From contig NZ_LNUV01000006.1 in assembly GCF_001512285.1 (NCBI RefSeq), positions 945,159-1,009,158 on the forward strand: a stretch of DNA of 64,000 nucleotides, given 5' to 3'. The notes below the pieces were generated by a model. The model made no database searches, had not been told where the DNA came from, and worked only from the letters and a program-made list of their open reading frames with translations. The first letter of the stretch is position 1. Each line of letters begins with the position of its first letter. Source of the DNA: Arthrobacter sp. EpRS71 (GTDB lineage: Bacteria > Actinomycetota > Actinomycetes > Actinomycetales > Micrococcaceae). The position numbers and the translations under genes are program-made. Below are positions 9,268-20,127 of the stretch, in pieces.

Positions 9268-10152
9268 TCAGATCCGGGAAGTGGAAGCAGCGAGCAGCGT
9301 GGTTCGGGATTGCTGCCGGGCGGCTTCCACGGTGTGCAGCAGCAGGAGCGCAGTGGTCACTGATCCTACGCCTCCCGGGACAGGACTCAACCCCGCCGCT
9401 ACGCCGGTGACGCTGGCTTCGTCCACGTCACCCACCAGGGAGCCGTCGGGCAGGACGTTCGTGCCGACGTCGATCACTACCGCCTCCGGCGAGACGTGGC
9501 TGCCTTTCAGCAGCCCGGTCCGCCCGGCGGCAACCACCACGACGTCGGCCGGCCGGGTGTAGCGTTCCAGCGGTCCGGATTTGGAATGGCAGACAGTAAC
9601 AGTGGCATCCCTCGCGAGGAGGAGCAGGGACAGCGGCTTGCCCACCACGGCGGAACGCCCGACGACGGCCACGTTGCGTCCTGCGACCGGGATCTGGAAG
9701 TGGTCCAACAGTTCCACCACGGCCTGCGCAGTGGCGGGGGCGAAGGCGGGCTGCCCCACAGCCAAGCGGCCGAGGCTGAGGGGATTGGCGCCGTCGATGT
9801 CCTTTTCCGGAGCGATGAGGCCAACCAGCCGGTCAGCGCGGACGGCAGCCGGCAGGGGAGTCTGCAGGATGATGCCGTGAACCGCTGGTTCCGCGCTGAG
9901 ATCCGCCAGCACACTGGCCAGGACCTGCTCGGTGGCGTCGTGGCCAAGATCGATGATCCTGCAGCCGATGCCTGCACGCCCGGCGGCACGCCCAATGGAC
10001 CGGACATACCAGTGAGTGGATTGATCGTCCGTTGCCACAACAACAGCCAGGACCGGCTGGATGCCCTCCTCATCCAGCCGGGCGGCCTCCTCATGAGCCC
10101 GCTGCTGGATGAGGGAGGCGAGGGGCTTGCCGGAAAGGATTTCGGTGGTCAT
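9268..10152 (-). CDS. folD: FolD-type methylene-THF dehydrogenase with altered cyclohydrolase site
   Basis: The 294-aa product aligns without gaps to FolD around the active site: PVLAVVVATDDQSTHWYVRSIGRAAGRAGI, GIILQTPLP, EKDIDGANP, the NAD(P) loop VVGRSAVVGKPLSLLLL and PVPGGVGSVTTALL. Normal FolD converts 5,10-methylene-THF to methenyl- and then 10-formyl-THF. The conserved YxxxK lysine, needed mainly for cyclohydrolase activity, is Ile53 here (Y49-V-R-S-I53), and the final GPMT motif reads GSVT. So the protein probably keeps the dehydrogenase step only. The adjacent overlapping fchA would supply the cyclohydrolase. It overlaps the fchA stop by four bases and lies 10 bp ahead of fdhF. Confidence 0.88.
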   Translation of the reverse strand: MTTEILSGKPLASLIQQRAHEEAARLDEEGIQPVLAVVVATDDQSTHWYVRSIGRAAGRAGIGCRIIDLGHDATEQVLASVLADLSAEPAVHGIILQTPLPAAVRADRLVGLIAPEKDIDGANPLSLGRLAVGQPAFAPATAQAVVELLDHFQIPVAGRNVAVVGRSAVVGKPLSLLLLARDATVTVCHSKSGPLERYTRPADVVVVAAGRTGLLKGSHVSPEAVVIDVGTNVLPDGSLVGDVDEASVTGVAAGLSPVPGGVGSVTTALLLLHTVEAARQQSRTTLLAASTSRI

Positions 10153-10775
10153 GACAGGATCCTTTCGCGGACGCGCTTCACCAAGGCATCGGCGGCGAGA
10201 ACCGTTTTGTCCTCAATCCCGTCCGTCTGTTCCGCCAGGCGGGAACGGGCTTCGCCCTGCTTGAGGGCGACCACGTTGATGTCGATGTTGACCCGGGCCG
10301 TGGTGGCCGCTGCGCGGGCTGCATCGGCGGCAGCGGCGACGTCGCTGATGACGTTGGGGTTTGCCACCTCAAAAAGCTCGGTGGCAAGGTCCACCACGTC
10401 GCCGGCAACCTTGATGAGCTGCGCGGGAGTATGGGCTGCCTGGACCAGGGCGTCCTGGATGGCTGCTGTTTTGGTCGCCTTGAGTTCGTCGGAGTCTGAC
10501 GGGAGCTTGTAGGAGTCAATGACGGACTGGAACGCGTGCTCATCGGCGTCCGCGAGACGCAAGGACTCAACGATCAGGTGATCGGCGGCGCTGGTGATCC
10601 GGGTAACCAATGCGGCATGTTCCTCATATTTTGCGCCGGTGGTGTACCTGGCCACCATGCCCACCAAGGCGGCACCCTGGGCGGCGTGAAGGGCTGCGGC
10701 CGCGCCTCCACCTGGAGTGGGCTGACGTGACGCAAGCCTGGAGAGGTAATCACTGATGGTTTCTGAACTGATCAT
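10149..10775 (-). CDS. fchA: cyclodeaminase/methenyl-THF cyclohydrolase, FchA family
   Basis: The 208-aa, largely helical product has family motifs: PTPGGGAAAALHAAQGAALVGMVARYT at residues 19-45 and NPNVISDVAAAADAARAA followed by TARVNIDIN. The family opens methenyl-THF to 10-formyl-THF or deaminates formimino-THF. No formiminotransferase domain or histidine-degradation gene is nearby, so the cyclohydrolase role fits better. It lies between dmgO (3-bp gap) and folD (ATGA overlap), indicating tight co-translation. Together with the lysine-less FolD it would restore the full methylene-THF to formyl-THF route. Cytoplasmic; no signal peptide. Confidence 0.88.
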   Translation of the reverse strand: MISSETISDYLSRLASRQPTPGGGAAAALHAAQGAALVGMVARYTTGAKYEEHAALVTRITSAADHLIVESLRLADADEHAFQSVIDSYKLPSDSDELKATKTAAIQDALVQAAHTPAQLIKVAGDVVDLATELFEVANPNVISDVAAAADAARAAATTARVNIDINVVALKQGEARSRLAEQTDGIEDKTVLAADALVKRVRERILS

Positions 10776-10778
10776 GGA

Positions 10779-13328
<2,550 letters not shown>

Positions 13329-14243
13329 TTAGCGGAAAACCACTGTGCTGGTCTGGTCCAGCAGCACGCGGTGCTCGCAGTGCCACCTGACAGCGCGGGA
13401 TAACGCCAGGGCTTCGGCATCCTGGCCCACGGTTGAGAGGGTGGTGGGGCCGTAGCTGTGATCCACGCGAATGACTTCCTGCTCGATGATCGGTCCCTCG
13501 TCCAGGTCCGCGGTGACGTAGTGGGCGGTGGCACCCACCAGTTTCACGCCACGGTCATAGGCCTGGTGGTAGGGGCGGGCGCCCTTGAATCCCGGCAGGA
13601 AGGAGTGGTGGATGTTGATGGCGCGTCCTTCGAGTGCCCGGCACAAGTCGTCCGAGAGTACCTGCATGTAGCGTGCCAGCACTACGAGGTCCACGTTGTA
13701 CTCCTCCACCAGGTCCAAGAGCTGCTGCTCGGCATCTGCCTTGGTGTCCGGGGTGACGGGAATGTAGACGAAAGGCAGGCCGGCGGCTTCTGCCATGGCG
13801 CGGTGCGTCTCATGGTTGGAGGCAACCACCACGAGGTCGCCGCCGAGGCTGCCGCCCCGCCAGCGGAAGATGAGGTCGTTGAGGCAGTGCCCGAACTTGG
13901 ACACCATCACCAGGACCCGCTTCTTGGTTTTGTCATGGAAGCTGAACTTCATCTCGAAGCGTTCGGCAATCGCGCCGAACTCCTCTTCGAGCCGCTCCGG
14001 TGAGTAGGACAGCGGGCCGGAGAAAGCTGTCCGCAGGTGCAGTGTCTGGCGGAGGCCGTCGTCGAACTGCTGGTGCTCTTCAATATTGAAACCGCGCTCG
14101 TAAAGGAAGGTGGTGACTGCCTGAACAATCCCGGCGCGTTCGACGCACGACAATGTGAGTACGAACTTCTGTGCTTGCTCTTCTTTGAGCAAGTCGGGCT
14201 TCGGCAGTGTGCTTACCGTTGAGTCTGTTGCCACGAGGGTCAT
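13329..14243 (-). CDS. purU: formyltetrahydrofolate deformylase
   Basis: The 304-aa product has an N-terminal ACT domain (FVLTLSCVERAGIVQAVTTFLYERGFNI) and a C-terminal formyltransferase-fold domain with NIHHSFLPGFKGARPYHQAYDRG and HYVTADLDEGPIIEQ, holding the Asn, His and Asp expected of PurU. It hydrolyses 10-formyl-THF to formate and THF. Here it would recycle the folate loaded by DmgO and deliver formate to the formate dehydrogenase, rather than feed purine synthesis. It is the first gene of the minus-strand operon, with GGAGGAG just before the ATG and two candidate GntR sites in the promoter. The gap to dmgO is 57 bp. Confidence 0.93.
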   Translation of the reverse strand: MTLVATDSTVSTLPKPDLLKEEQAQKFVLTLSCVERAGIVQAVTTFLYERGFNIEEHQQFDDGLRQTLHLRTAFSGPLSYSPERLEEEFGAIAERFEMKFSFHDKTKKRVLVMVSKFGHCLNDLIFRWRGGSLGGDLVVVASNHETHRAMAEAAGLPFVYIPVTPDTKADAEQQLLDLVEEYNVDLVVLARYMQVLSDDLCRALEGRAINIHHSFLPGFKGARPYHQAYDRGVKLVGATAHYVTADLDEGPIIEQEVIRVDHSYGPTTLSTVGQDAEALALSRAVRWHCEHRVLLDQTSTVVFR

Positions 14244-14254
14244 GTCTCCTCCTT

Positions 14255-14310
14255 TAGATATATTCCTGGGTCCTGAACTGATATATTAGGATTGGGATTC
14301 AGCGTATACT
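14255..14310. promoter_or_regulatory. divergent purU/GntR control region with GATATATT repeats
   Basis: GATATATT occurs at 14257-14264 and again at 14280-14287, 23 bp apart; the second sits in TGATATATTA (14279-14288). A -10 box TATACT (14305-14310, +) serves the GntR gene, and the second repeat would cover its -35. The first repeat lies close to the purU start and could overlap its -10. This arrangement suggests one regulator controls both directions. Confidence 0.55.
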
Positions 14311-14355
14311 GGTGGCTCAGGCAGGTCAATAGATTTTTTGGTTGTGAAGAAGGGG

Positions 14356-15045
14356 ATGAGCGCTGTGGCTTTTGGAACTCTGGCAATCGCCGGCGAAGAC
14401 ACGAAGAAGTCGTTGGCCGATCTCGCTTACGAGCGCCTCCGGGACCGGCTCCTGATGCTGGAGATCAAGCCCGGCGACCTCCTGAACGACGATCAACTCG
14501 CCAAGGACCTGCAGATCGGCCGCACGCCGGTGCGTGAAGCACTGAAACGCCTGGAGCTGGATCGGCTGGTCATTACCTACTCGAGGCGGGGAACGTTCGC
14601 CACCCGCGTTGAAGTCACCGACCTGGCCTTTATCTCCGAAATTCGGGCGCAGCTGGAACCCCTCGCCGCGGCCCGGGCGGCGCGGGTTGCTTCCGCCGCC
14701 ACCAAGGAGCATCTGCGCGAAGTGATGCGCGCGGTGGAAGACTTTGACGTTGACGCGGCGTCGGTGGTTGAGACCCTGCGGCTCGACGCCAGCGTTCACC
14801 GCGGAATCTACGCGGCGGCCGCCAATCCGCACCTCGAAGACATTCTGATTCGCTACGACAACCTGGCCACCCGGATCTGGTGCATGGTCCTGGATCGATT
14901 GCCGGACCTCGAGCACCATGTGCGTGAGCACCTTGACTTGCTGAGGGCTGTCATCGATGGCGAAGAGGAAAAGGCAGCCGAGCTGGCCCGCGTGCACGTC
15001 AGTGGCTTCGAGCAGGCTGTGCGTCAGGCGCTTTTCGCGGCCTAG
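14356..15045 (+). CDS. GntR-family (FCD type) transcriptional regulator
   Basis: The product is about 229 aa, with an N-terminal GntR winged helix (SLADLAYERLRDRLLMLEIKPGDLLNDDQLAKDLQIGRTPVREALKRLELDRLVITYSRRGTF) and a C-terminal all-helical FCD ligand-binding domain (ISEIRAQLEPLAAARAA, with metal-type Asp/His residues in LRLDASVHRGIYAAAANPHL and HHVREHLDLLRAVIDG). FCD regulators respond to metabolites of adjacent operons and generally repress themselves. It is divergent from purU-dmgO, so dimethylglycine or a related compound is a plausible effector. The start is uncertain: ATG 14356 directly follows AAGGGG, while GTG 14365 in frame has better spacing; TTG 14338 and GTG 14344 are less likely. 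Confidence 0.88.
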   Translation: MSAVAFGTLAIAGEDTKKSLADLAYERLRDRLLMLEIKPGDLLNDDQLAKDLQIGRTPVREALKRLELDRLVITYSRRGTFATRVEVTDLAFISEIRAQLEPLAAARAARVASAATKEHLREVMRAVEDFDVDAASVVETLRLDASVHRGIYAAAANPHLEDILIRYDNLATRIWCMVLDRLPDLEHHVREHLDLLRAVIDGEEEKAAELARVHVSGFEQAVRQALFAA

Positions 15046-15093
15046 GATGCGCGGCCGTCCCGCTGTTGACTCCATGCTTCCGTGATTGCATAC

Positions 15094-15116
15094 TGAAGAC
15101 TTCAACTAATATATCA
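15094..15116. promoter_or_regulatory. two candidate operators ahead of pdxS
   Basis: TGAAGACTTCA (15094-15104) shares the palindrome GAAGACTTC with the gbcA upstream region (17329-17339). Three bases later TAATATATCA (15107-15116) is the reverse complement of the site beside the GntR gene. The pair lies 80-100 bp before the pdxS start. Confidence 0.5.
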
Positions 15117-15195
15117 CTCGGATATCAGACTCTTCTGTGAGTCTGGCTCCGGTCCCAGGTGATGCCATCACAGCCTTCAGCCACTGGAGTATCAC

Positions 15196-16068
15196 GTGCC
15201 TACAAGACCCCTCCTTTTTGAACACATACCGTTGACCGGCAGCAGCCGTGTTAAGCGGGGCATGGCGGAGATGCTCAAGGGCGGCGTCATCATGGACGTC
15301 GTTAACGTCGAGCAGGCCCGCATCGCTGAGGATGCCGGTGCCGTCGCTGTCATGGCGCTCGAGCGTGTCCCGGCCGATATCCGCGCCCAGGGTGGCGTGT
15401 CCCGCATGTCGGATCCGGACATGATCGATGCGATCATCGCTGCCGTGTCCATCCCGGTGATGGCCAAGGCTAGGATCGGCCACTTTGTCGAAGCCCAGGT
15501 CCTGCAGTCCCTCGGTGTGGACTACATTGACGAGTCCGAGGTCCTGACCCCGGCGGACTACATCAACCACATCGATAAGTGGAACTTCACTGTGCCGTTC
15601 GTGTGTGGTGCCACTAACCTTGGTGAGGCTCTGCGCCGTATCAATGAGGGCGCGGCGATGATCCGTTCCAAGGGCGAGGCCGGCACCGGCGATGTTTCCA
15701 ACGCCACCGGCCACATGCGCAAGATCCGTTCGGAGATCGCCAAGCTGTCCGCCCTTCCGGAGGACGAGCTGTATGTTGCGGCCAAGGAGTTGCAGACCCC
15801 GTACGAGCTGGTCAAGGAAGTTGCCGCCACGGGTAAGCTCCCGGTGGTGTTGTTCACCGCCGGCGGTATTGCTACCCCGGCTGATGCTGCGATGATGATG
15901 CAGCTCGGCGCGGACGGCGTGTTCGTCGGTTCCGGGATCTTCACGTCCGGCAACCCGGCAGAGCGCGCTGCCGCCGTCGTGAAGGCCACTGCCTATTACG
16001 ACGACCCCGATGTGATCGCGAAGGTCTCCCGTGGCCTGGGCGAAGCGATGGTGGGCATCAGCCAATGA
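15196..16068 (+). CDS. pdxS: PdxS-like pyridoxal 5'-phosphate synthase subunit, unlinked to pdxT
   Basis: The 290-aa TIM barrel is clearly Pdx[65 protein letters not shown] and [31 protein letters not shown]. Catalytic residues D34, K91 and K159 (D24, K81, K149 in Bacillus) are kept. PdxS makes PLP from ribose 5-phosphate, glyceraldehyde 3-phosphate and ammonia delivered by PdxT. No pdxT lies nearby, and the C-terminus stops at GEAMVGISQ, about 14 residues short of the Bacillus protein. It may be a second copy serving PLP enzymes of glycine and serine metabolism, or a diverged paralogue. GTG start with CTGGAG six bases upstream; overlaps the next gene. Confidence 0.88.
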   Translation: MPTRPLLFEHIPLTGSSRVKRGMAEMLKGGVIMDVVNVEQARIAEDAGAVAVMALERVPADIRAQGGVSRMSDPDMIDAIIAAVSIPVMAKARIGHFVEAQVLQSLGVDYIDESEVLTPADYINHIDKWNFTVPFVCGATNLGEALRRINEGAAMIRSKGEAGTGDVSNATGHMRKIRSEIAKLSALPEDELYVAAKELQTPYELVKEVAATGKLPVVLFTAGGIATPADAAMMMQLGADGVFVGSGIFTSGNPAERAAAVVKATAYYDDPDVIAKVSRGLGEAMVGISQ

Positions 16069-16289
16069 CCGATCTCGCTCTCGTCAAAACCGTTAACGGC
16101 CGTGGCCTGCGGAACGATTGGGCCCAACTTGTGGGCCATACGGTGGAGGTGTGGTTGTTGGACCGCCACGTCGTCACCGGGGTGGTGGAGCAGGCCTCCG
16201 ACGACGATTCCGTGCTCTGGATAGCGGCGGAAGGACTCTCCACCAGGAAGCTGTTCGACAAGCCAACGGGCTACCACGTCTGGGCCTGA
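16065..16289 (+). CDS. 74-aa hypothetical protein coupled to pdxS
   Basis: The ATG overlaps the pdxS stop (ATGA), so translation is probably coupled. The 74-aa product reads like a compact beta fold: [39 protein letters not shown], a pattern of short strands and turns reminiscent of Sm-like or SH3-like small barrels, then [16 protein letters not shown]. No Cys, signal peptide or membrane segment. I do not recognise a named family. Its place suggests a role with the PdxS paralogue or the following betaine genes; function unknown. It converges on the LysR gene with 22 bp between stops. Confidence 0.65.
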   Translation: MTDLALVKTVNGRGLRNDWAQLVGHTVEVWLLDRHVVTGVVEQASDDDSVLWIAAEGLSTRKLFDKPTGYHVWA

Positions 16290-16311
16290 ACAGCCGACGT
16301 CGGTTGCGTTG

Positions 16312-17244
16312 TCAGCGGTCGTCTTCCGGCCGGGCCGTGAGGATCCGGTGTGCGCTCTCCTGCAGGATAGCGAGCGACTCCTGGATCAAGGGCGAAGCGA
16401 TGCTGCCCCTGCGCGCGGCCGCCACAATACGGCGTGCCGGCCTCCCTTTGCCGGTAATGCGTAGGCGAACCACGTTCTCGGCATTATGCAGTGGTGCTAA
16501 CCGCGGCAACAGTCCGACGCCCAGCCCTGCGCCCACGAAAGCGATTTGGGTTTCCCATTCAACGGCCTCGTGGGCGATGCGCGGTGTCACTCCTACGGCC
16601 GTGAATGCCGCTGTGAACAGGGAATGGTAGGTGGACCCGGCGGCCTCGGTGATCCACGGTTCTCCCGCGAGCTCTTCCAGTGTCACCGTTTCCTGCGAGG
16701 CCAGTCTGTGGGTGCCGGGAATGATCACGTCCAGGGGGTCGTCCAGCAGAACAGTCTGTTCGAAGCGGGGATCGTCCTCAACGTGGGTGTCGGACTGCAT
16801 GGCAACGATCACCGCAAGGTCAATTCTCTCGGCAACCAGCAGGTCAAAGCAACGGGCCGGGTTGGCCTCGAGCACCTGCACCTCCAGCAGGGGGCGGGTG
16901 GACCGCAGGGTAGCGGCGAGTGGCGCCAGCAACTGGGCGGCCGCCGTCGAGAATCCACCGAGCCCAAACCGTGACTGCACCTGATCGCCGGCCTCCATGG
17001 CTGCTGCGCGCAGGCTCTCCCATTCGGCAATGAGGGCATCCGAGCCGGACACCAGAAAGCGGCCGGTGGCGGTCAGCCGCACGCCGCGCCCGTCCTTCGT
17101 CAGCAGCTGCATTCCCAGCATTCTCTGGAGCTCCCGCAGCTGTGCGGAGACGGCGGAAGGGGAGTATCCGGTGAGTTCCGCCGTGGCGCCAATGGTGCCG
17201 CAGCGGGCAAATACCCGGAGTGTGATGAGCCTCGCATCGATCAT
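16312..17244 (-). CDS. LysR-family transcriptional regulator
   Basis: The 310-aa product has an N-terminal LTTR winged helix (MIDARLITLRVFARCGTIGATAELTGYSPSAVSAQLRELQRMLGMQLLTKDGRGVRLTATG) and a periplasmic-binding-type effector domain. I start at ATG 17242-17244 because MIDxRL is the usual LTTR beginning; a start five codons upstream adds an atypical MHDGC. The hexamer CATGAT six bases before the chosen ATG fits a weak leaderless promoter. The gene is divergent from gbcA-gbcB with 172 bp between, the standard LTTR arrangement, so it likely controls betaine demethylation. The inducer is unknown. Confidence 0.88.
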   Translation of the reverse strand: MIDARLITLRVFARCGTIGATAELTGYSPSAVSAQLRELQRMLGMQLLTKDGRGVRLTATGRFLVSGSDALIAEWESLRAAAMEAGDQVQSRFGLGGFSTAAAQLLAPLAATLRSTRPLLEVQVLEANPARCFDLLVAERIDLAVIVAMQSDTHVEDDPRFEQTVLLDDPLDVIIPGTHRLASQETVTLEELAGEPWITEAAGSTYHSLFTAAFTAVGVTPRIAHEAVEWETQIAFVGAGLGVGLLPRLAPLHNAENVVRLRITGKGRPARRIVAAARRGSIASPLIQESLAILQESAHRILTARPEDDR

Positions 17245-17328
17245 GCACCCATCATGCACTGAATGTGCAGGGTTATCTCCAAAATATTGCGCTTTTGTTG
17301 CAGGTCATTCATCCCTAATCTCGTACTA

Positions 17329-17339
17329 CGAAGACTTCG
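17329..17339. promoter_or_regulatory. palindrome CGAAGACTTCG upstream of gbcA
   Basis: An 11-bp perfect inverted repeat with a single central base lies about 78 bp before the gbcA start in the LysR-gbcA divergent region. The nine-base core GAAGACTTC recurs at 15095-15103 before pdxS. Confidence 0.45.
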
Positions 17340-17416
17340 ATAACGCCGGTTGCGATGATGCACCGCGCTCCCCAATGAAACACACACTTACACCCACGCC
17401 TCCTGGGAGGAAATAC

Positions 17417-18718
17417 ATGTCTGCTCCAGTCTTGCCCCTCAACTCACGCGGAAAACTCGCTTCATCCTTGCCTGCAGAGCAGCTGGAGGAAATCAGCAGG
17501 TTGTTCGAGTTCCGGCGCAAGGGATTCTCCCTCGATGCCCCCTTCTACACCGACGCCACGATCTTCAAGATCGACATGGAAGCCATCTTCGGCCAGCACT
17601 GGATCTTTGCCGGAAGCATCGCCGAATTGCCGGAGCCGGGCGACTACATCACTGTTGACTACGGCCCCTACTCCCTGATCGTGCTGCGCAATGACGACGG
17701 CGGCGTGAACGTCCTCCACAACGTCTGCCGCCACCGCGGTGCACGCGTTCTGACCGAAGCGGCCGGATCCACAGGAAACCTCGTGTGCGGCTACCACTCG
17801 TGGACGTACTCTCCGGAAGGAAACCTGATCCACGCCTCCGCGCCGGGCGAGACGAAGTTCGACAAGAGCTGCTTCGGCCTCAAGCGCGCCAACAGCCGCG
17901 TGGTGGCCGGGCTCATCTTCGTGTGCGTCGCAGACGAGCCGCCGGCAGACTTTGACGAAACGTCCAAGATCTTCGAGCCGTACCTGGCACCCCACGACCT
18001 GTCCAAGACGAAGATTGCCTACCAGCAGAACATCATCGAAGAGGGCAACTGGAAGCTCGTCATGGAGAACAACCGTGAGTGCTACCACTGCGACGGCCAC
18101 CCTGAACTTGCCTGTTCGCTCTTTCCCACCTGGGGCCTGACGGAAGGGCTCATCCCGGCCCATCTTGAGGAAGTATGGGACCGCAACAAGGAAGCACAGG
18201 CCTCTCTTGAGGAGCGCTGCCGCCGCTACGGCCTGCCCTATGAAGTGGTGGAGGAGCTTGACACCCGGATCGCCGGAATCCGCATCTCCCGCGAATCGCT
18301 CGACGGCGAAGGCGAATCCTTCTCGGCCGATGGACGCCGGCTTTCCAAGAAGCTGCTCGGCGATCTGCGGGACTTCCGGTTGGGCCGCTGCTCCATGCAC
18401 CTGCAGCCCAACAGCTGGTTCCACTTCCAGAGCGACCACGTCATCACTTTCGGAGTGTTCCCCATCAACGAACACCAGTCCCTGGTGCGCACCACCTGGC
18501 TGGTGGCTGACGACGCCGTGGAAGGCGTGGACTACGACCTGGAGAAGCTCACCTACACCTGGAAGCAGACCAACCTGCAGGACAAAGCATTCGTGGAGCT
18601 GTGCCAGACCGGTGCCGGCAGCCCTGCCTACGAGCCCGGCCCGTACATGAAGAGCGAGTACCAGGTGGAGGCCTTCATCAACTGGTACGTACAGCGTGTC
18701 CAGGAGCACCTGGCATGA
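17417..18718 (+). CDS. gbcA: glycine betaine monooxygenase, Rieske oxygenase subunit
   Basis: The 433-aa product has a Rieske [2Fe-2S] site at C104-x-H106-x17-C124-xx-H127 and a catalytic domain with non-haem iron ligands in NNRECYHCDGHPEL (H224, H227). The sequence is of the choline monooxygenase/GbcA type. Such enzymes demethylate glycine betaine to dimethylglycine, releasing formaldehyde; dmgO and fdhA in the window handle exactly these two products. GGGAGG lies six bases before the ATG at 17417. It overlaps gbcB by ATGA, so the two components are co-translated. An alternative substrate such as stachydrine or carnitine is possible but fits the neighbours less well. Confidence 0.9.
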   Translation: MSAPVLPLNSRGKLASSLPAEQLEEISRLFEFRRKGFSLDAPFYTDATIFKIDMEAIFGQHWIFAGSIAELPEPGDYITVDYGPYSLIVLRNDDGGVNVLHNVCRHRGARVLTEAAGSTGNLVCGYHSWTYSPEGNLIHASAPGETKFDKSCFGLKRANSRVVAGLIFVCVADEPPADFDETSKIFEPYLAPHDLSKTKIAYQQNIIEEGNWKLVMENNRECYHCDGHPELACSLFPTWGLTEGLIPAHLEEVWDRNKEAQASLEERCRRYGLPYEVVEELDTRIAGIRISRESLDGEGESFSADGRRLSKKLLGDLRDFRLGRCSMHLQPNSWFHFQSDHVITFGVFPINEHQSLVRTTWLVADDAVEGVDYDLEKLTYTWKQTNLQDKAFVELCQTGAGSPAYEPGPYMKSEYQVEAFINWYVQRVQEHLA

Positions 18719-20127
18719 CCGAACTCCTCACTGAGACGCTGGTCCAGGAGCCACATCGCATTCGCGGCCTTGAAATGCCGTGGAACAGGGTAATGGGAAG
18801 CAGCGAGGGACCCGCCAGCGCAGCCCGTGCGTTGGGTCCCTGGCACCCGCAGGAGTTCATGGCCGAATGCGTGGAAATTGTTCCCGAAGTGGGCGGCATG
18901 ATGACCTTCGTGTTCCGTCGCTCCGATGGTGCACCCCTGGCGTTCAGGGCCGGCCAGTACGTGAACGTGGCCTTCCCTGTGAACGGGGAAGACCAGGATC
19001 CGGCGGACCGAAGCTACTCGCTGTCCAGCGCCCCCACCAAGCCGTGGACATTCGACATCACCGTCAAACGCGATGCGACGGGCCTGGTTTCACCGTGGGT
19101 GCACGAGAACATCAAGCCCGGCACCGTCCTGGAGATGCTGGGGCCCGTAGGTGCTTTCCACCTGCCCGACGCCGACCGGCGGGCACGGTACCTCCTGCTG
19201 GCTGCCGGGGCGGGCATCACCCCCATCATGTCCATGGTGCGGACCATCCATTCCCTCCCTGGGCAGGCCGATGTGGTGGTGCTGTATCACGGGGCGGCGG
19301 ACGAGGGTTTTGCCTTTAACAAGGAGCTCGCCTACATCGCCTCGGTGGACTCGCGCATCAAGGTTTTCTACTCCCTGGGTGACCGCGCCAAACCCGCGGA
19401 TTGGGAGGGACTGAGCGGAAGGCTCACGGCAGCAATGCTGGATCAGGTGGCCCCGGATGCCAACGGCCGCCAAGTCTATGCGTGTGGTCCCGAGGGTTAC
19501 TTGAACACCGCCACGGAGCTCCTGGGGAAGGTGGGCGTCGACGATACCTCCATCCATATGGAGTTCTTCACCGGTGATCGCCAGACCATCCTTGAATACC
19601 AGGAGGAGCTGGCGCACGCAGCGGACATCGCGGAGGAGATTGCCGAGGAAATCGCGGAATCGGCCGAGGACTACTACGAAAGCCAGCCCGCAGCGTTTGG
19701 GCTCTACGAGCCAGGTTACGACGCCGAGGGAACCCTGAAAGCGACCGGCCTGGAACTGGAATCCGCCGAGCCGGATCCGGCCGCCGAAGCGTCCGACGCC
19801 GGTTCAGACGTGAAGCAGGAAGCTGCCATACCTGACGCCTCGAGCTTTGAGACTGTGGGAACCGGCAGCCTCACCCTGTCCTTCCTGCGCACAGGCATCA
19901 ATGTGCGCGTGGACCCGTCCGAGCACATCCTGGGCCCGGCCCAGCGTGCCGGCGTCAGGATCGGCGCCAACTGCAAAGAGGGCATGTGTGGCTCCTGCAA
20001 AGTGGTCAAACTGTCCGGCGACATTGAGATGAACCATCAAGGTGGCATCCGTGCACGTGAGATTGACGCCGGTAAGTTCCTTCCCTGCTGTTCCACCGCA
20101 AAGACCGACATGGTGATTGACGCCTAG
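18715..20127 (+). CDS. gbcB: glycine betaine monooxygenase reductase with fused ferredoxin
   Basis: The 470-aa product carries an FAD domain (RSYSLSSAP), an NAD domain (LLAAGAGITPIMSMVRTI; VYACGPEGYL) and a C-terminal plant-type [2Fe-2S] ferredoxin (NCKEGMCGSCKVV, then PCCS). It passes electrons from NAD(P)H to the Rieske subunit. Unusual is a linker of about 90 residues between reductase and ferredoxin, very acidic and containing IAEEIAEEIAES followed by an E/D/A-rich stretch. About 40 extra residues also precede the FAD domain. The start ATG 18715 overlaps the gbcA stop. Cytoplasmic. Confidence 0.9.
   Translation: MTELLTETLVQEPHRIRGLEMPWNRVMGSSEGPASAARALGPWHPQEFMAECVEIVPEVGGMMTFVFRRSDGAPLAFRAGQYVNVAFPVNGEDQDPADRSYSLSSAPTKPWTFDITVKRDATGLVSPWVHENIKPGTVLEMLGPVGAFHLPDADRRARYLLLAAGAGITPIMSMVRTIHSLPGQADVVVLYHGAADEGFAFNKELAYIASVDSRIKVFYSLGDRAKPADWEGLSGRLTAAMLDQVAPDANGRQVYACGPEGYLNTATELLGKVGVDDTSIHMEFFTGDRQTILEYQEELAHAADIAEEIAEEIAESAEDYYESQPAAFGLYEPGYDAEGTLKATGLELESAEPDPAAEASDAGSDVKQEAAIPDASSFETVGTGSLTLSFLRTGINVRVDPSEHILGPAQRAGVRIGANCKEGMCGSCKVVKLSGDIEMNHQGGIRAREIDAGKFLPCCSTAKTDMVIDA

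Noticed and set aside
15121..15195. Glycine riboswitch ahead of pdxS
   Set aside because: The leader has a small seven-bp hairpin (15126-15145) but none of the conserved glycine-aptamer blocks.
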